Shown piece by piece: positions 50,955 through 63,836 of a stretch of 64,000 nt of DNA. The number at the start of each line of letters is the position of its first letter. Within the stretch, counting starts at the first letter, position 1. The notes below the pieces were generated by a model. That model was not told where the DNA came from. It saw only the letters and a program-made list of their open reading frames with translations, and did no database searches. Position numbers and translations under genes: made by a program. The stretch comes from Ecdyonurus torrentis. Its lineage: Eukaryota; Arthropoda; Insecta; Ephemeroptera; Heptageniidae. The stretch covers positions 4,942,213 through 5,006,212 of the forward strand of contig OX439129.1 of assembly GCA_949318235.1 (NCBI GenBank). The letters run 5' to 3'.

Positions 50955-53798
50955 ATGAAGTTCGTCGTCTATACATCGTTCTTACTGGCACTGCTATGTA
51001 TTGGTAAGTAACCATTGAACATCCTTAAAGGCATAGACCGGAGAAAAATATAAGCATTTATATCACAAAACACTTGATGGGATTTACATAAATAACTTTA
51101 GTTTGTCTCAAAACCCAATAGTAGCACCGTAGCAGTGATCAGAAATTGCAATTTATGCAACCCGCACAACATTTTCATATAAATTTTTGCATGTTTCTGA
51201 CGTCATAAACATGAATTTTTAAACAAATTGCATACTTTACAGTTTTTTCACGCTCTCTCGTGAGGCTACATTAACGTTCTGGTAAAAATTGTCATCAGTT
51301 TTGAAGATCCCATTTTGTGTTTATTCATTAAAAAGTACATGTTGTTTTATGTTGTCTATGGCTTTAAAGGAACGTATAGAACCTTAAAGTAATAGACCAG
51401 AAGAAAACATATGTATTTATAATTATATGACAAAACACTTGATGAGACTTACATAAATAATATTAGTTTGTCTCAAAACCCAACAGTAGCCCCGAAGCAG
51501 TGATCATAAAATTCGATTTATGCAACACGTACAACATTTTCATACTAATTTTTGCATGTTACTGACGTCATAAACATGAATTTTCAAGTAAATTGCATAC
51601 TTTACAGTTTTTTATAGATAAGTGTAGGGTATATGCAATCATGTTAAAGTCAACGCCATGTTGGAACAATAACATGGGTGGCATAGGAAAAATCTAATGT
51701 TGCCAGTTTAAAGCCACTATGCAATATTTTTAATAGCATTGATGTTGTAAATATGTTGAATTTCAAGTATGTGAGAAAAATAACAATAACAAAAAATTAA
51801 CCGTTTTCCAAAAGAAATTTGGCTTAAATGAAGTTTGTCCTATGCTGAGCAATGTTATACACTACTCTAGTATGGCCTCCAAGCGCAATAAATATATATG
51901 ACGTCATCCCGTCATGCTTATACACCCTATAGAAACTTAAGGCAGGAAATCAGAGGTACTGCGGGATTTGATTAAAAAATTGTAAAGAAAGACAAAACTA
52001 AAATTTTGCACAGTGATACATTAGGATTAGGTATCTTCAAAAATGTGGAAAAAAAAAAGTTGTCCCCATGCTACATTTAAAATTATGATTTTTTAAAGTT
52101 TTAGTTCCATAAGAGCCCATGTTAATTTAAATAATTAATTTCTCTCTTATCTGATGGTCACTGGTTGTGAAAATGTTATCATAGGTATCTGTTACTGTTA
52201 ACTTTCAAATGGCATCATAAAATTTGCGAGTTTTATTTTTAGATTTTGAGATATAAGCCATCTGAATATAATCCTTAAAAACAACTAGTTTGAGTTTCAT
52301 GTTTCTTTCAGCTTGCTGTGAGGCTTCTCCTTCCAGGAGAAAGTTGTCAGCGCAGGATGTCTTAAGTCTGGTGAGTAATTAACCACAGTATAGACTGGGT
52401 AGAGAGAATCTGAACCTTGGCAGATGCATTGTATATGTTGTATACTGATTGTAGGAGAGAGAAATGAAATAAAAAATTTTGAAATTTTTTTGCAATTTTT
52501 TTTTTAGATACATACTAAAAATGCACGCTAAAAAGCTAGTTCACAGTTTCACAACACTTTAAGTATTGTGTAATCAACGGTTATGATGTCACTAAACGTT
52601 GATATTTCAACATTAAAAATGTTAGTGACGTCACAAACGTTGGGATTAAATAGAAAAATTGTAAATTTGTAACGGCCAAGTTTAACGTTTATTCAATTGT
52701 AATTCTAACGCTTGTGACGTCATTTACGCTTTTAGCGTTATATTTGTCAACGTTTAGTGACGTCATAACTGTTGATTGCACCATACATTGCATTGTAAAA
52801 CTGTGTACAAGCTTTTTAAAGCTTTTTTTAGCGTGTAGTTTTTTTTTTACATATTTTTTTAATTTTTATAAAACTATATTTAACTGATTCCGGATTTCTG
52901 GAGATATTTAAATGAGAAATACTATTACGTGTTTTAAGACATGGAAAATTTTCAACGTTTTTTCCTACGATGACCTCCGTTACAACGATGTTTCAGGAGT
53001 TACGCCTGGCTGCTCTACAAGGTCAAATAAAGGACAACGACCTGGCCATCTCTGAACAGGTGAGGACAAGTGAATTATACGTTAAAGGTGTACAGATCAT
53101 GGATATATTAGCAGGATAGGAAAGTATTGTTGAAAAAAAGTTCCCTTAATGATGTAATTCAAATTTTCGCCGCAACAATACATGTTGGATAACTCAATAA
53201 CATGGGTGGCATAGGAAAAAAATCATTTGGCCTGTTTAAAACCACTATGCAATATTTTTGAGAGCATTGATGTTGTAAATATGTTGAATTAGTACCTCAA
53301 GTATGTGAGAAAAATAACATTAACAAAAAATTAAACGATTTCTCAAAGAAAATTGGCTTAAACGAAGTTTGTCCTATGCTGAGCAATGTTATACACTACT
53401 CCAGTATGGCCTCCAAGCGCAATAAACATGACGTCATCGGCATACACCATATAAGCCTCTGTAATGGTCATCTAAAACTCAAATTTTGTATTTATAAGTT
53501 AGTATGATGTTGATTCCAGGGTACTACACTGTCCAGTACTGAGTTACAAAATCGTCTTGCCTTCAAGGAGTTTGGACAATTTCTAAGTAATGTTGGTAAC
53601 GCCTGGACAAACTTCTTGGTCAGTTCTTTCAACAAAACACCAAGGCCTCCCGCAGTTGCAAGCACCACTCGTGCAGTTTCCACCACTACGCGTGCAGCTG
53701 CCACAACTATTACCGCTGCCACCACTATTTCCGCTACAACGACTAAAGCCGCTGCAGCTGCAACAACTACCCTTGCAGCTGTACCTACAGTGGGATAA
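50955..53798 (+). CDS. Mucin-like secreted protein, paralog 2 (4 exons)
   Basis: The exons are 50955-51003, 52312-52370, 52997-53059 and 53520-53798 with GT-AG introns in phases 1, 0, 0, as in paralog 1. The product has 149 residues. The signal peptide is MKFVVYTSFLLALLCIACC. A basic SPSRRKLSAQDVL segment follows, then LRLAALQGQIKDNDLAISEQ (exon 3), then STELQNRLAFKEFGQFLSNV and NAWTNFLVSSFNKT. The tail is a short Thr/Ala-rich stretch (TTRAVSTTTRAAATT and variants) ending AAVPTVG. It lacks the octapeptide array of paralog 1, so that array arose or was lost after duplication. Exon 4 identity up to FNKTPRPPA is high; the helical region is therefore probably the conserved functional part. Role unknown; secreted, probably O-glycosylated. 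Confidence 0.88.
51025..51367 (+). mobile_element. TTAA-MITE family C, copy 6, intron 1 of gene 2
   Basis: TTAAAGGCATAGACCGGAG to GTCTATGGCTTTAA. It starts 22 bp after the exon 1 donor. TGACGTCA present. Confidence 0.94.
51384..51612 (+). mobile_element. TTAA-MITE family C, copy 7 (truncated)
   Basis: TTAAAGTAATAGACCAGAAG to TACTTTACAGTTTTTTA. The right third is missing where the next MITE starts. TGACGTCA present. Confidence 0.9.
51623..51932 (-). mobile_element. TA-MITE subfamily A, intron 1 of gene 2
   Basis: GTAGGGTATATGCAATCATG to GCTTATACACCCTATA. TGACGTCA followed by a small insertion CCCGTCATG. Confidence 0.92.
51937..52277 (+). mobile_element. TTAA-MITE family Q, copy 2, intron 1 of gene 2
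   Basis: TTAAGGCAGGAAATCAGAGG to TATAATCCTTAA. It ends 34 bp before exon 2, leaving only the branch-point and acceptor region. Confidence 0.9.
52425..52505 (+). mobile_element. LINE 3'-tail fragment, intron 2 of gene 2
   Basis: GCATTGTATATGTTGTATAC, GAGAGAAATGAAATAAA and AATTTTGAAATTTTT resemble the 3' UTR end of the LINE at 12850-12932. It holds the same relative place in the intron of the paralog. Confidence 0.6.
52524..52835. mobile_element. CRE foldback element, copy 2 (complete), intron 2 of gene 2
   Basis: Termini CACGCTAAAAAGCT and GCTTTTTTTAGCGTG. The arms contain AATCAACGGTTATGATGTCA and CGTTTAGTGACGTCATAACT. Three intact TGACGTCA and one mutated TGATGTCA. The interior TTTGTAACGGCCAAGTTTAA is inverted relative to copy 1. 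Confidence 0.9.
52884..52985 (-). mobile_element. Family F MITE remnant
   Basis: GGAGATATTTAAATGAGAAA, ACGTGTTTTAAGACATGGAA and CGATGACCTCCGTT match the inner half of family F copy 1 (18780-18880). It lies directly before exon 3. Confidence 0.65.
53181..53452 (-). mobile_element. TA-MITE subfamily A, truncated, intron 3 of gene 2
   Basis: Starts at CATGTTGGATAACTCAATAA (terminal ~25 bp missing) and ends TCGGCATACACCATATA. TGACGTCA present. Confidence 0.9.
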
Positions 53799-53839
53799 AA
53801 TATGCAGATGAACGACTACTTAAATTCCCTTATCAACTT

Positions 53840-54186
53840 AATTTTTTATCATTTAGAATACTAGATTGATAATTAACATACCTTATTATCCATGAATTAG
53901 ACATCAACACGTTGATTTTGTATTTATTTTCATTTTGACTGTTATATCACGTATCTGACGTCACAATGTACCGATGGGGCCGTGATAGGGGTAAAGAACT
54001 GGAGGGAGGAGCTTAAATTTATCGCGAGATCAGAGCGGTGACTATGATTGGCAGTGGTACATTGTGACGTCAGATACGTGTTATAACTGTCAAAATAAAA
54101 ATAAATACAAAATCATCGTGTTGGTGTCGGATCCATGGATAATATGGTATGGTAATTATCAATCTAGTATTCTAAATGATAAAAAA
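53840..54186. mobile_element. Foldback in the 3' flank/UTR of gene 2
   Basis: Arms TTTTTTATCATTTAGAATAC and GTATTCTAAATGATAAAAAA enclose mirrored TATCTGACGTCACAATGTAC and its complement, so two CREs. The loop has TATGATTGGCAGTGG (CCAAT). It lies 42 bp after the stop codon and before the first AATAAA. Confidence 0.88.
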
Positions 54187-54214
54187 GTAACTTGACAAAG
54201 GAATTAAAGATATA

Positions 54215-54220
54215 AATAAA
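54215..54220 (+). terminator. AATAAA polyadenylation signal of gene 2 (candidate)
   Basis: First canonical AATAAA past the foldback, 417 bp after the stop codon. If used, the foldback lies in the 3' UTR. Confidence 0.5.
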
Positions 54221-54307
54221 GACATTTTTTATATCAAATTTCTTGTATCTTTGACCTGAAGTGTAGGAAAATGACAAAATAAAATAAAAAAAGACGCGTT
54301 ATTTTAT

Positions 54308-54441
54308 GTATAGAGTGTTTTCATTCATGTTAAAGTTGACGCCATAAGTGAGTACTAAATAACATTGGCCAGTATAGGAAAATGTCTCATTTTGCTAAAT
54401 TGAAAATATTTCGTAATATTTTTGAGAGCATTTAGATGTTG
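54308..54441 (-). mobile_element. TA-MITE subfamily B, truncated
   Basis: TATAGAGTGTTTTCATTCAT to AGCATTTAGATGTTG. It is cut off by the family D element that follows. Confidence 0.85.
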
Positions 54442-54629
54442 TTAAAGGCGTAGAATACCTTGAACAAAAAACTTGCCTAATATCCTAACATACCTAAATA
54501 TCATCTTTAATTTGGCCGGAGTCATTGATTTCTAATTTATTTTCCATTCAGAAAATAATGTCAGTTGCGGGTTTATTACGTCCCACTCGCCTGTTTCCGT
54601 ACGCGTAGACTAGGCGAGCTGTGAAGTTT
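54442..54629 (-). mobile_element. TTAA-MITE family D, truncated
   Basis: TTAAAGGCGTAGAATACCTT to TAGGCGAGCTGTGAAG. The second arm is missing. Confidence 0.88.
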
Positions 54630-54719
54630 TATGTTAATATATTTTTTACATATTATATAAAACAGTAGTGTCAGCTAGATTTTAATACTATTTTCCTTGA
54701 TCTATGATATTTAATATTA

Positions 54720-54960
54720 TTAAGAAGAACACTGACGCCTGCAAAAAGACACGTGTTTGGATGGATGGGAAGGATGGCAGTGTTGAGAGTTGAGAGGCAC
54801 CCTCACAAGGGTGGGGCTAGAGCTAGAGTATAAATACTTAGCTGGAAAAGGAATGAGGGGCATTCATTCTTTGATTAGCAAGTGTCGATTTTACTTGGGA
54901 GTCGTGTTCCGAGATTATACTTATTATCATAGAATATAAACTGTTAATTTTTTTATCAAT
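54720..54960 (+). promoter_or_regulatory. GC-richer TATA-containing promoter-like patch
   Basis: AGGGTGGGGCTAGAGCTAGA precedes TATAAATA (54829-54836), followed by a moderately GC-rich 100 bp. It stands out from the AT-rich surroundings. It could be a promoter of an unseen noncoding gene or a solo LTR; no second LTR, no ORF downstream. Confidence 0.35.
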
Positions 54961-55429
54961 GATTAAGATAATCTTAATAGCTAATAAGTCATAATTACAT
55001 GAACTTTATTTGTTATATTATATACCATTATTTATCATTTATCTTTAATTATTAATAATAATTATATTAATATTTGACATCAAGAAAGTGCAATTTTCTA
55101 ATATGTAAAAATTATAACAATTTTTACTTTAATGTAGAAATAGTGAAGTTTTCTTACGGATCCTAAATTTGTGTTTTTATTTATCCTTATTTTTCATTGA
55201 AAAGCATCCATGATATTATTAGTTAACAATTTTAATAAATAGTATTAATATGATTCTCATATTAATACATTATAGCTAGCCGCGTAATATAACTGCTTTA
55301 GATGTCAGACTGTATATTTTTGTGTATAAAAATAATTAGGTTTTCATAAATAATACTAATTATGATCGTATTATTACACAGTATTATCGTACTTATAATA
55401 AAGTTCTAAACTTTTATATTTAAAGGAAT
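54961..55429. other. AT-rich spacer, nothing recognised
   Basis: No ORF, repeat pair or RNA motif seen. Confidence 0.6.
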
Positions 55430-55756
55430 AGACCAGAGAAAAACATAAGCATTTATATCACAAAACACTTGATGGGATTTATATAAATAGTTTGTCTCAA
55501 AACCCAACTGTAACCCCGTAGCAGTGATTAAAAGATTCGATTTATGCAACCCGCACAACATTTTCATACTAATTTTTGCATGTTTCTGACGTCATAAACA
55601 TGAATAGTCACGCAAATTGCATACTTTACAGTATTTTCACGCTCTCTCGTGGGGCTACATTAACATTCTAGTAAAAATTGTCATCAGTTTTAAAGATCCC
55701 ATTTCGTGTTTATTCATTAAAAAGCACATGTTGTTTTATGTGGTCTATGGCTTTAA
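55430..55756 (+). mobile_element. TTAA-MITE family C, copy 8
   Basis: TTAAAGGAATAGACCAGAGA to GGTCTATGGCTTTAA. TGACGTCA at ~55587. Confidence 0.95.
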
Positions 55757-56277
55757 GTTTTTTTTTATTAATTAAATTATTTTGTACGTTTATTTGACGG
55801 TTGCATATTATGTTTCATGTTTCATTATATAATACATAATATTGAGTGTTGCCCACTGCAATAGAAATAGAAAATAAACAGAGTATAGTGAAAATATCCC
55901 CCCCCCCCAAACCCCCGTCCACTTTGTGCTGATAAATAATACAACCAGTGTGTATCATCTTATAACATTTATTTCCTTATATGCTTCCATCAATGTTGAG
56001 AAAAGTATAAACAATAACATTTTTTTATTTTTGATATTCATAATGTTATGAATAAATACATAAAAAATAATAAAACAAAATAGTAATAGAAAATAACATA
56101 GGATTTTGATTTTAGTTGTTTTTTTTTATGTTAATATAATTATTATTGTTTAAAATTTTATAACTTTTTACATTTTATATGTAAGCGATTATTTTAATAA
56201 AATGATATTATAGGCAGTACAAACTTTACTTACATATTTATATAAATTTTTATAATTCATAGCATGATCTTCTATAC
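55757..56277. other. AT-rich spacer, nothing recognised
   Basis: One GC anomaly, a C run (CCCCCCCCCC) at ~55898; otherwise AT-rich without ORFs or repeat pairs. Confidence 0.6.
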
Positions 56278-56586
56278 TATAGGGTGGTTTCATTCATGTT
56301 AAAGTCGACGTCATAAGTGAGTACTAAATAACATGGCCCAGTATAGGAAAATAGCACATTTTGCCAGTTTAAAAATACTTCGCAATATTTTTGAGAGCAT
56401 TGATGTTGTTAACAGGTTGAATTATTATCTCAAGTATGTGAGAAAAATAATAATGACCAGAAAATAGCTAATTTTTCAAAGAAAATTGCCAAAAACTAGG
56501 TTTGTCCTATGCTGAGCAATGTTATTTATTGCTCAAGAAGAGCATCGAAAAGCACTCAGAATGACGTCATGCGCACACACCCTATA
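56278..56586 (-). mobile_element. TA-MITE subfamily B
   Basis: TATAGGGTGGTTTCATTCAT to TGCGCACACACCCTATA. TGACGTCA at ~56562. Confidence 0.95.
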
Positions 56587-56661
56587 CGAATCCTATATAC
56601 GTATATTGTATAGCAGAAATTAGCAAAAATAAAATTATAACCTAATGCAGTCTACAATGAA

Positions 56662-57383
<722 letters not shown>

Positions 57384-57592
57384 CCGTTAAAACCACTATG
57401 CAATATTTTTAAGAGCATTGATGTTGTAAATATGTTGAATTAGTATCTCAAATATGTGAGAAAAATAACAATTACATAAAATTAACCAATTTTCCAAAGA
57501 AAATTGGCTTAAATGAAGTTTGTCCTATACTGAGTATTACTCCACTATTGCAACTAAGCGCAATAAATATGACGTCATCCGCATACACTCTT
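57384..57592 (-). mobile_element. TA-MITE subfamily A, truncated
   Basis: From CGTTAAAACCACTATGCAAT to GACGTCATCCGCATACACTC. The left third is missing. Confidence 0.88.
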
Positions 57593-57638
57593 TCTTAAAA
57601 ATTCTAGCCCCATACCCCCTCCAATAAAATGCAGAAAT

Positions 57639-57772
57639 CGTCACCTCAGAATAAGAATATCGTATCTGCAAAAAAAATTTGATGCAATTCTGAGCCTTAT
57701 TTGCTATTAACATAAGGTTCAGAATTGCATCAAATTTTTTTGCAGATACGACATTCTTATTCTGAGGTGACG
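57639..57772. mobile_element. Foldback family H, copy 2 (near-perfect palindrome)
   Basis: Arms CGTCACCTCAGAATAAGAAT and ATTCTTATTCTGAGGTGACG, ~60 bp each, around TTTGCTATTAACAT. Confidence 0.9.
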
Positions 57773-58124
57773 AAATGACAAATTCTAATTTTATGACATA
57801 ATTCTAAAGTGTATTTTTAACAATGTTTCATCTCCCTTCGATTTCATGCGCGTGATCTTGGTGACCTATCTACCTCACCAAATAAACTTTTTATATTGCA
57901 AAAGTTGGTGTAACGCAACTTATGTGACCAGACTATAGCTTCAAAACAAAGGAACATCTTTTCCATCTTTCATCTCTCCCCTCCAATCTTAATTTTTACT
58001 GAGACTTTTTATATGTCATTTTTATCATTATGAATTTTTATTTAAATTAAATTTGTGAAAATATGAATTCCATTTCAAATTATATTTATTCATTTCTCTC
58101 ATCCTACAATCACACAATATCCGC
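57773..58124. other. AT-rich spacer, nothing recognised
   Basis: No supported feature. Confidence 0.6.
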
Positions 58125-58504
58125 TTAAAGTGATACACAACCCTAAAAATAAGTATTTTTTGTTCTATTCTCAAGTAATTCAATAGAAATTATTCGTTTA
58201 TTTGACTTTTCCAGACCGCGGAATAAGCAAGCCCCGCGAGGGTAAAGAGGAAATCTCTGACGTCAGAGATTTCCTTTACTGTGTGAGTAAAAAATCTGTA
58301 CACCTTCTCAGGTAAGCTTACCAAGTACAGCAGGGGGTACACATTTTTTACACTCATAGTAGAGGGGCGTGTACTCTATATCGTTACCCTCGCGGGGCTC
58401 GCTTATCCCGCGGACTAGAAAAGTCAAATAAACGACTGATTACTATTGAATTGTTTTAGGAAAGAACAAAAAATACTTATTTTTAGGGTTGTGTGTCGCT
58501 TTAA
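58125..58504 (+). mobile_element. TTAA-MITE family G, copy 2 (complete)
   Basis: TTAAAGTGATACACAACCCT to GGGTTGTGTGTCGCTTTAA. The palindrome AATCTCTGACGTCAGAGATT lies near the left arm, but near the right arm in copy 1. The outer arms match copy 1. Confidence 0.94.
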
Positions 58505-58566
58505 GTTATCGTAAATAAAAATTAACAATTAGAAATGTTAGTCAATACAATACAATAATAAGGAAA

Positions 58567-58875
58567 TATAGGGTGTATGCGGATGACGTCATATTTATTA
58601 CGCTTGGAGGCCATACTGGAGTAGTGCATAACATTGCTCAGCATAGGACAAACTTCATTTAAGCCAATTTTATTTAGGAAATCCGTCAATTTTTTGTTAA
58701 TGACATTTTTCTCACATACTTGAGATACTAATTCAACATATTTACAACATCAATGCTCTCAAAAATATTGCATAGTGGTTTTAAACTGGCAAAATGATTT
58801 ACTTTCCTATGTCACTTATGTTATTGAGTTATCTAACATGGCGTCGACTTTAACATGAATGAATAGACCATATAG
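58567..58875 (+). mobile_element. TA-MITE subfamily A
   Basis: TATAGGGTGTATGCGGATGA to GAATAGACCATATA. TGACGTCA present. Confidence 0.94.
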
Positions 58876-59857
<982 letters not shown>

Positions 59858-60206
59858 ATAAGTTTTTAAAGTATTTGATGTTTATGCAATTTCACAAAAA
59901 AATAATGGTGTATTTTCAATTAATAATAAATAATAATAATATTTTTACTTTTTCAAACAAATAAAAAAACTTTAAAAATGGTAAATAAAATTATAATCCA
60001 AATTAGTGTATGTTGAAAATGTTAAACAACAATCTGCAAAGTTTTATAGCTCGAAGATAAAAAATATATATAAATTAAAAACCTGTTTGTGGAAGAGAGA
60101 GAGTAACGAAAATAATTTGTAGTATAAATAAATTGTTGCCAGTTTTTTTTTTAAAGTTTGTGAATTCTTATACCAATCAGGATATACCTTACTCTTCATA
60201 TATAGT

Positions 60207-60245
<39 letters not shown>

Positions 60246-60514
60246 TATATACTATATATAGTATATAATGTGTATATATAGTTTGCAGAATTTCTATTTT
60301 AAAATTATGTTTTAATGAAAAGAACTACTATTAAATTGTGATTTTTATATACTGTTGAAAGCATATAAAATGTTAACAAAGGAAATGAAGCTTCACGAAA
60401 TTACAATAGCAAAGTGTGTCTGCTGCTGCATTTCTCTACCTTCTAAGGCTGGTTGTCATTGCAGTGGCCAATGTCATAAATATATATAGCACACCTACTT
60501 GACTATGCACACCT

Positions 60515-61048
<534 letters not shown>

Positions 61049-61107
61049 CTCAAGTATCTCATTGAACAGTTGATGGATACAATAAGCAAAAAAAAAAAAT
61101 AATGATT

Positions 61108-61200
61108 GTCAACGTTTAGTGACGTCATAACCGTTGATTCTACAATATTTAAAGCATTGCAAAACTGTGTACAAGCTTTTCAACGATTATTTTTAGTGTG
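61108..61200 (-). mobile_element. CRE foldback element, half copy
   Basis: GTCAACGTTTAGTGACGTCA then AACCGTTGATTCTACAATA and AAGCATTGCAAAACTGTG match the right arm of the element at 13803-14078. Confidence 0.85.
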
Positions 61201-61259
61201 TATATAAATATGTTTGGTGTTGGTTGTGGTATTGTTCTCGATACAGCAAGTTAGATCAT

Positions 61260-61261
<2 letters not shown>

Positions 61262-61314
<53 letters not shown>
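61262..61314. repeat. (GA)n microsatellite
   Basis: Pure AG dinucleotide, ~53 bp. Confidence 0.97.
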
Positions 61315-61318
<4 letters not shown>

Positions 61319-61719
61319 GAGCACCAGCTACTCAAGAAGACCACTTATGCAATGACCGCTTATGGTTCCCTGCTGGCATCAACGTTTCTCCCACTATTAC
61401 TATGACATGGTTTCCTTTTCCACATTTATTTTGAATAAACATAATTAATAATTCTTTGTACATTATTGTTTTCCAGAAAAACAAAAACTTTTATAATGAA
61501 AACGAATGAAATAAATTATTTAATTACTTCCTTTTCCGGTTTTTAGAGTAAACATATATTATACATATTTGTATACATATATATATATATATATATATAC
61601 GCAGTTCTTGCTATTGTAATTTTGTGGAGCTTCAGTTCCTTTTTTGGAACATTTTATGTGATTTAAACAGTATATAAAAATAATGGTGCTCACACACGCA
61701 GTATCTATCTTCTTCTTCT

Positions 61720-61967
<248 letters not shown>

Positions 61968-62090
61968 ATACTTGAGGCCTCAGTGTACTCAAGGCTAGCC
62001 GGTTGTTCAGCAAGCCTCAGTTAGCAGTTAGCCGCACGCACGGGACGTCGTGCATCACACACTCTGTCTTAGACGAAATGTGAGTAAAAA
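61968..62090 (+). other. Possible noncoding 5' exon
   Basis: GC-rich for this window (AGCCGCACGCACGGGACGTC) and ends in a consensus donor AAAT/GTGAGTAAA at ~62080. It could be the first exon of a gene running past the window; no downstream exon is seen in 62.1-64 kb. Confidence 0.3.
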
Positions 62091-62565
62091 ACTTTAAGTT
62101 TAGTCAACTTTACACAAAATATAACCTCAATTCATTGCTTGTATATATATATATATATAATATAGATAAATAATTAAATAATTAATTAAATAAATGAATA
62201 AATAAATAACTAAATAAATAATAAATAAATAAATAAACAAACAAATATATAAAATAACAAATAATATGTAAATAAATAAATAATCGACTTTATTAAAAAA
62301 AAAACATACGAAAAAATACAATTTTTGAAAGTTCAAAGTTCAATCCTGACAAAATGTGTGACCCAATCTTACACCTCACAACAACAAGTAAAAAGTAAAT
62401 AAATTTTTAATTACATACGAACCTATAGTATGAAAGAATAATAATATGTAAAAAGAAAAATATTTAAAAATATCAAATATAATGTATATAAAAAAATGAA
62501 TTTGGGTATCAGGTATAAGAAGAGAAAATTACTGCTATATAAATATTATATATTTATATATATAA

Positions 62566-62570
<5 letters not shown>

Positions 62571-62650
<80 letters not shown>
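62571..62650. repeat. (TA)n microsatellite
   Basis: About 80 bp. Upstream 62155-62290 is an (AAAT)-rich degenerate repeat. Confidence 0.97.
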
Positions 62651-62653
<3 letters not shown>

Positions 62654-62861
62654 TTTCCGGCTCTTCATTTTTCTATGTTAACCACAACTAGTTCTAGTCA
62701 AAATCCAAATATCATGCTAAAATAAAAACTAGTATTGATCAAAATTTCGTAACCAAAAGCCGAAATAAACTGGCATTCCGGGTTTTTGGCAAAAAGCGAC
62801 GAACCAAAAGCCGAAATAAGCAAAAATACCTAGTTTCGGTCAATTTCGTGTTTTGAAGCTA

Positions 62862-62937
62862 ACACACACACACACACACACACGCACACACACACACACA
62901 TACACACACACACACATACACACACACACACACACAG
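62862..62937. repeat. (CA)n microsatellite
   Basis: CA dinucleotide with CACGCA and CATACA interruptions. Confidence 0.97.
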
Positions 62938-63253
62938 AGAAAGAACAGCAAACGCTACAACCCTATATAGCATCATGTTATTAAAAGTTATACTATTATA
63001 CTCGAAACCAAAGTAAAATTTCAATCGCAAACATAAATCTACATTATTTGGAAGAAACCCTTACTATATAACAGCAAAAATTTATAAAAAATCTTTAATT
63101 AGAAACGTAATAATGTCAATTTATTCCGGTTCCTCTTGATTTTTTTTTATATTTACGAAATATTACAGTTTAACTGATTTCTATGACCCCAATTCTAAAA
63201 TTGATTATTATATTACACATTCAAATCTACACTGATTAAAATATATTTATCTA

Positions 63254-63561
63254 TATAGGGTCTATGCATTCATGTTAAAGTCGCCGCCATGTTGGATAAC
63301 TCAATAACATGGGTGACATAGGAAAAAAAATCATTTTGCCAGTTTAAAACCACTATGTAATATTTTTGAGAGCATTGATGTTGTAAATATGTTGAATTAA
63401 TATCTCAAGTATGTGAGAAAAATAATAATAACAAAAAGTTAAACGATTTCCCAAAGAAAATTGGCTTAAACGAAGTTTGTCCTATGCTGAGCAATGTTAT
63501 GCACTACTCCAGTATGGCCTCAAAGCGCAATAAATATGACGTCATCCGCACACACCCTATA
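63254..63561 (-). mobile_element. TA-MITE subfamily A, back-to-back pair left
   Basis: TATAGGGTCTATGCATTCAT to CGCACACACCCTATA. TGACGTCA at ~63537. Confidence 0.95.
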
Positions 63562-63562
63562 T

Positions 63563-63836
63563 TATAGGGTGCGTACGCATGACGTCATTATGAATGCTTT
63601 TCGATGTTACTCTTGAGCAATGAATAACATTGCTCAGCATAGGACAAACTTAGTTTATGATTATTAACTTTGCAAAATTAGCTATTTTTTTTAGTTATAA
63701 TTATTTTTCTTGCTTCCTTGAAAATCTAACTCAAAATATTGCATAGTATTTTGAAACTAGCAAATTAAGTAATTTTTCCATGTTATTCAGTGATCTAACA
63801 TGGCGAAGACTTTAACATGAATGCATACACTCTATA
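63563..63836 (+). mobile_element. TA-MITE subfamily B-like, back-to-back pair right
   Basis: TATAGGGTGCGTACGCATGA to GCATACACTCTATA. It has an internal deletion relative to full-length B. Only TAT separates it from the previous copy, with the CRE ends facing each other ~40 bp apart. Confidence 0.9.
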
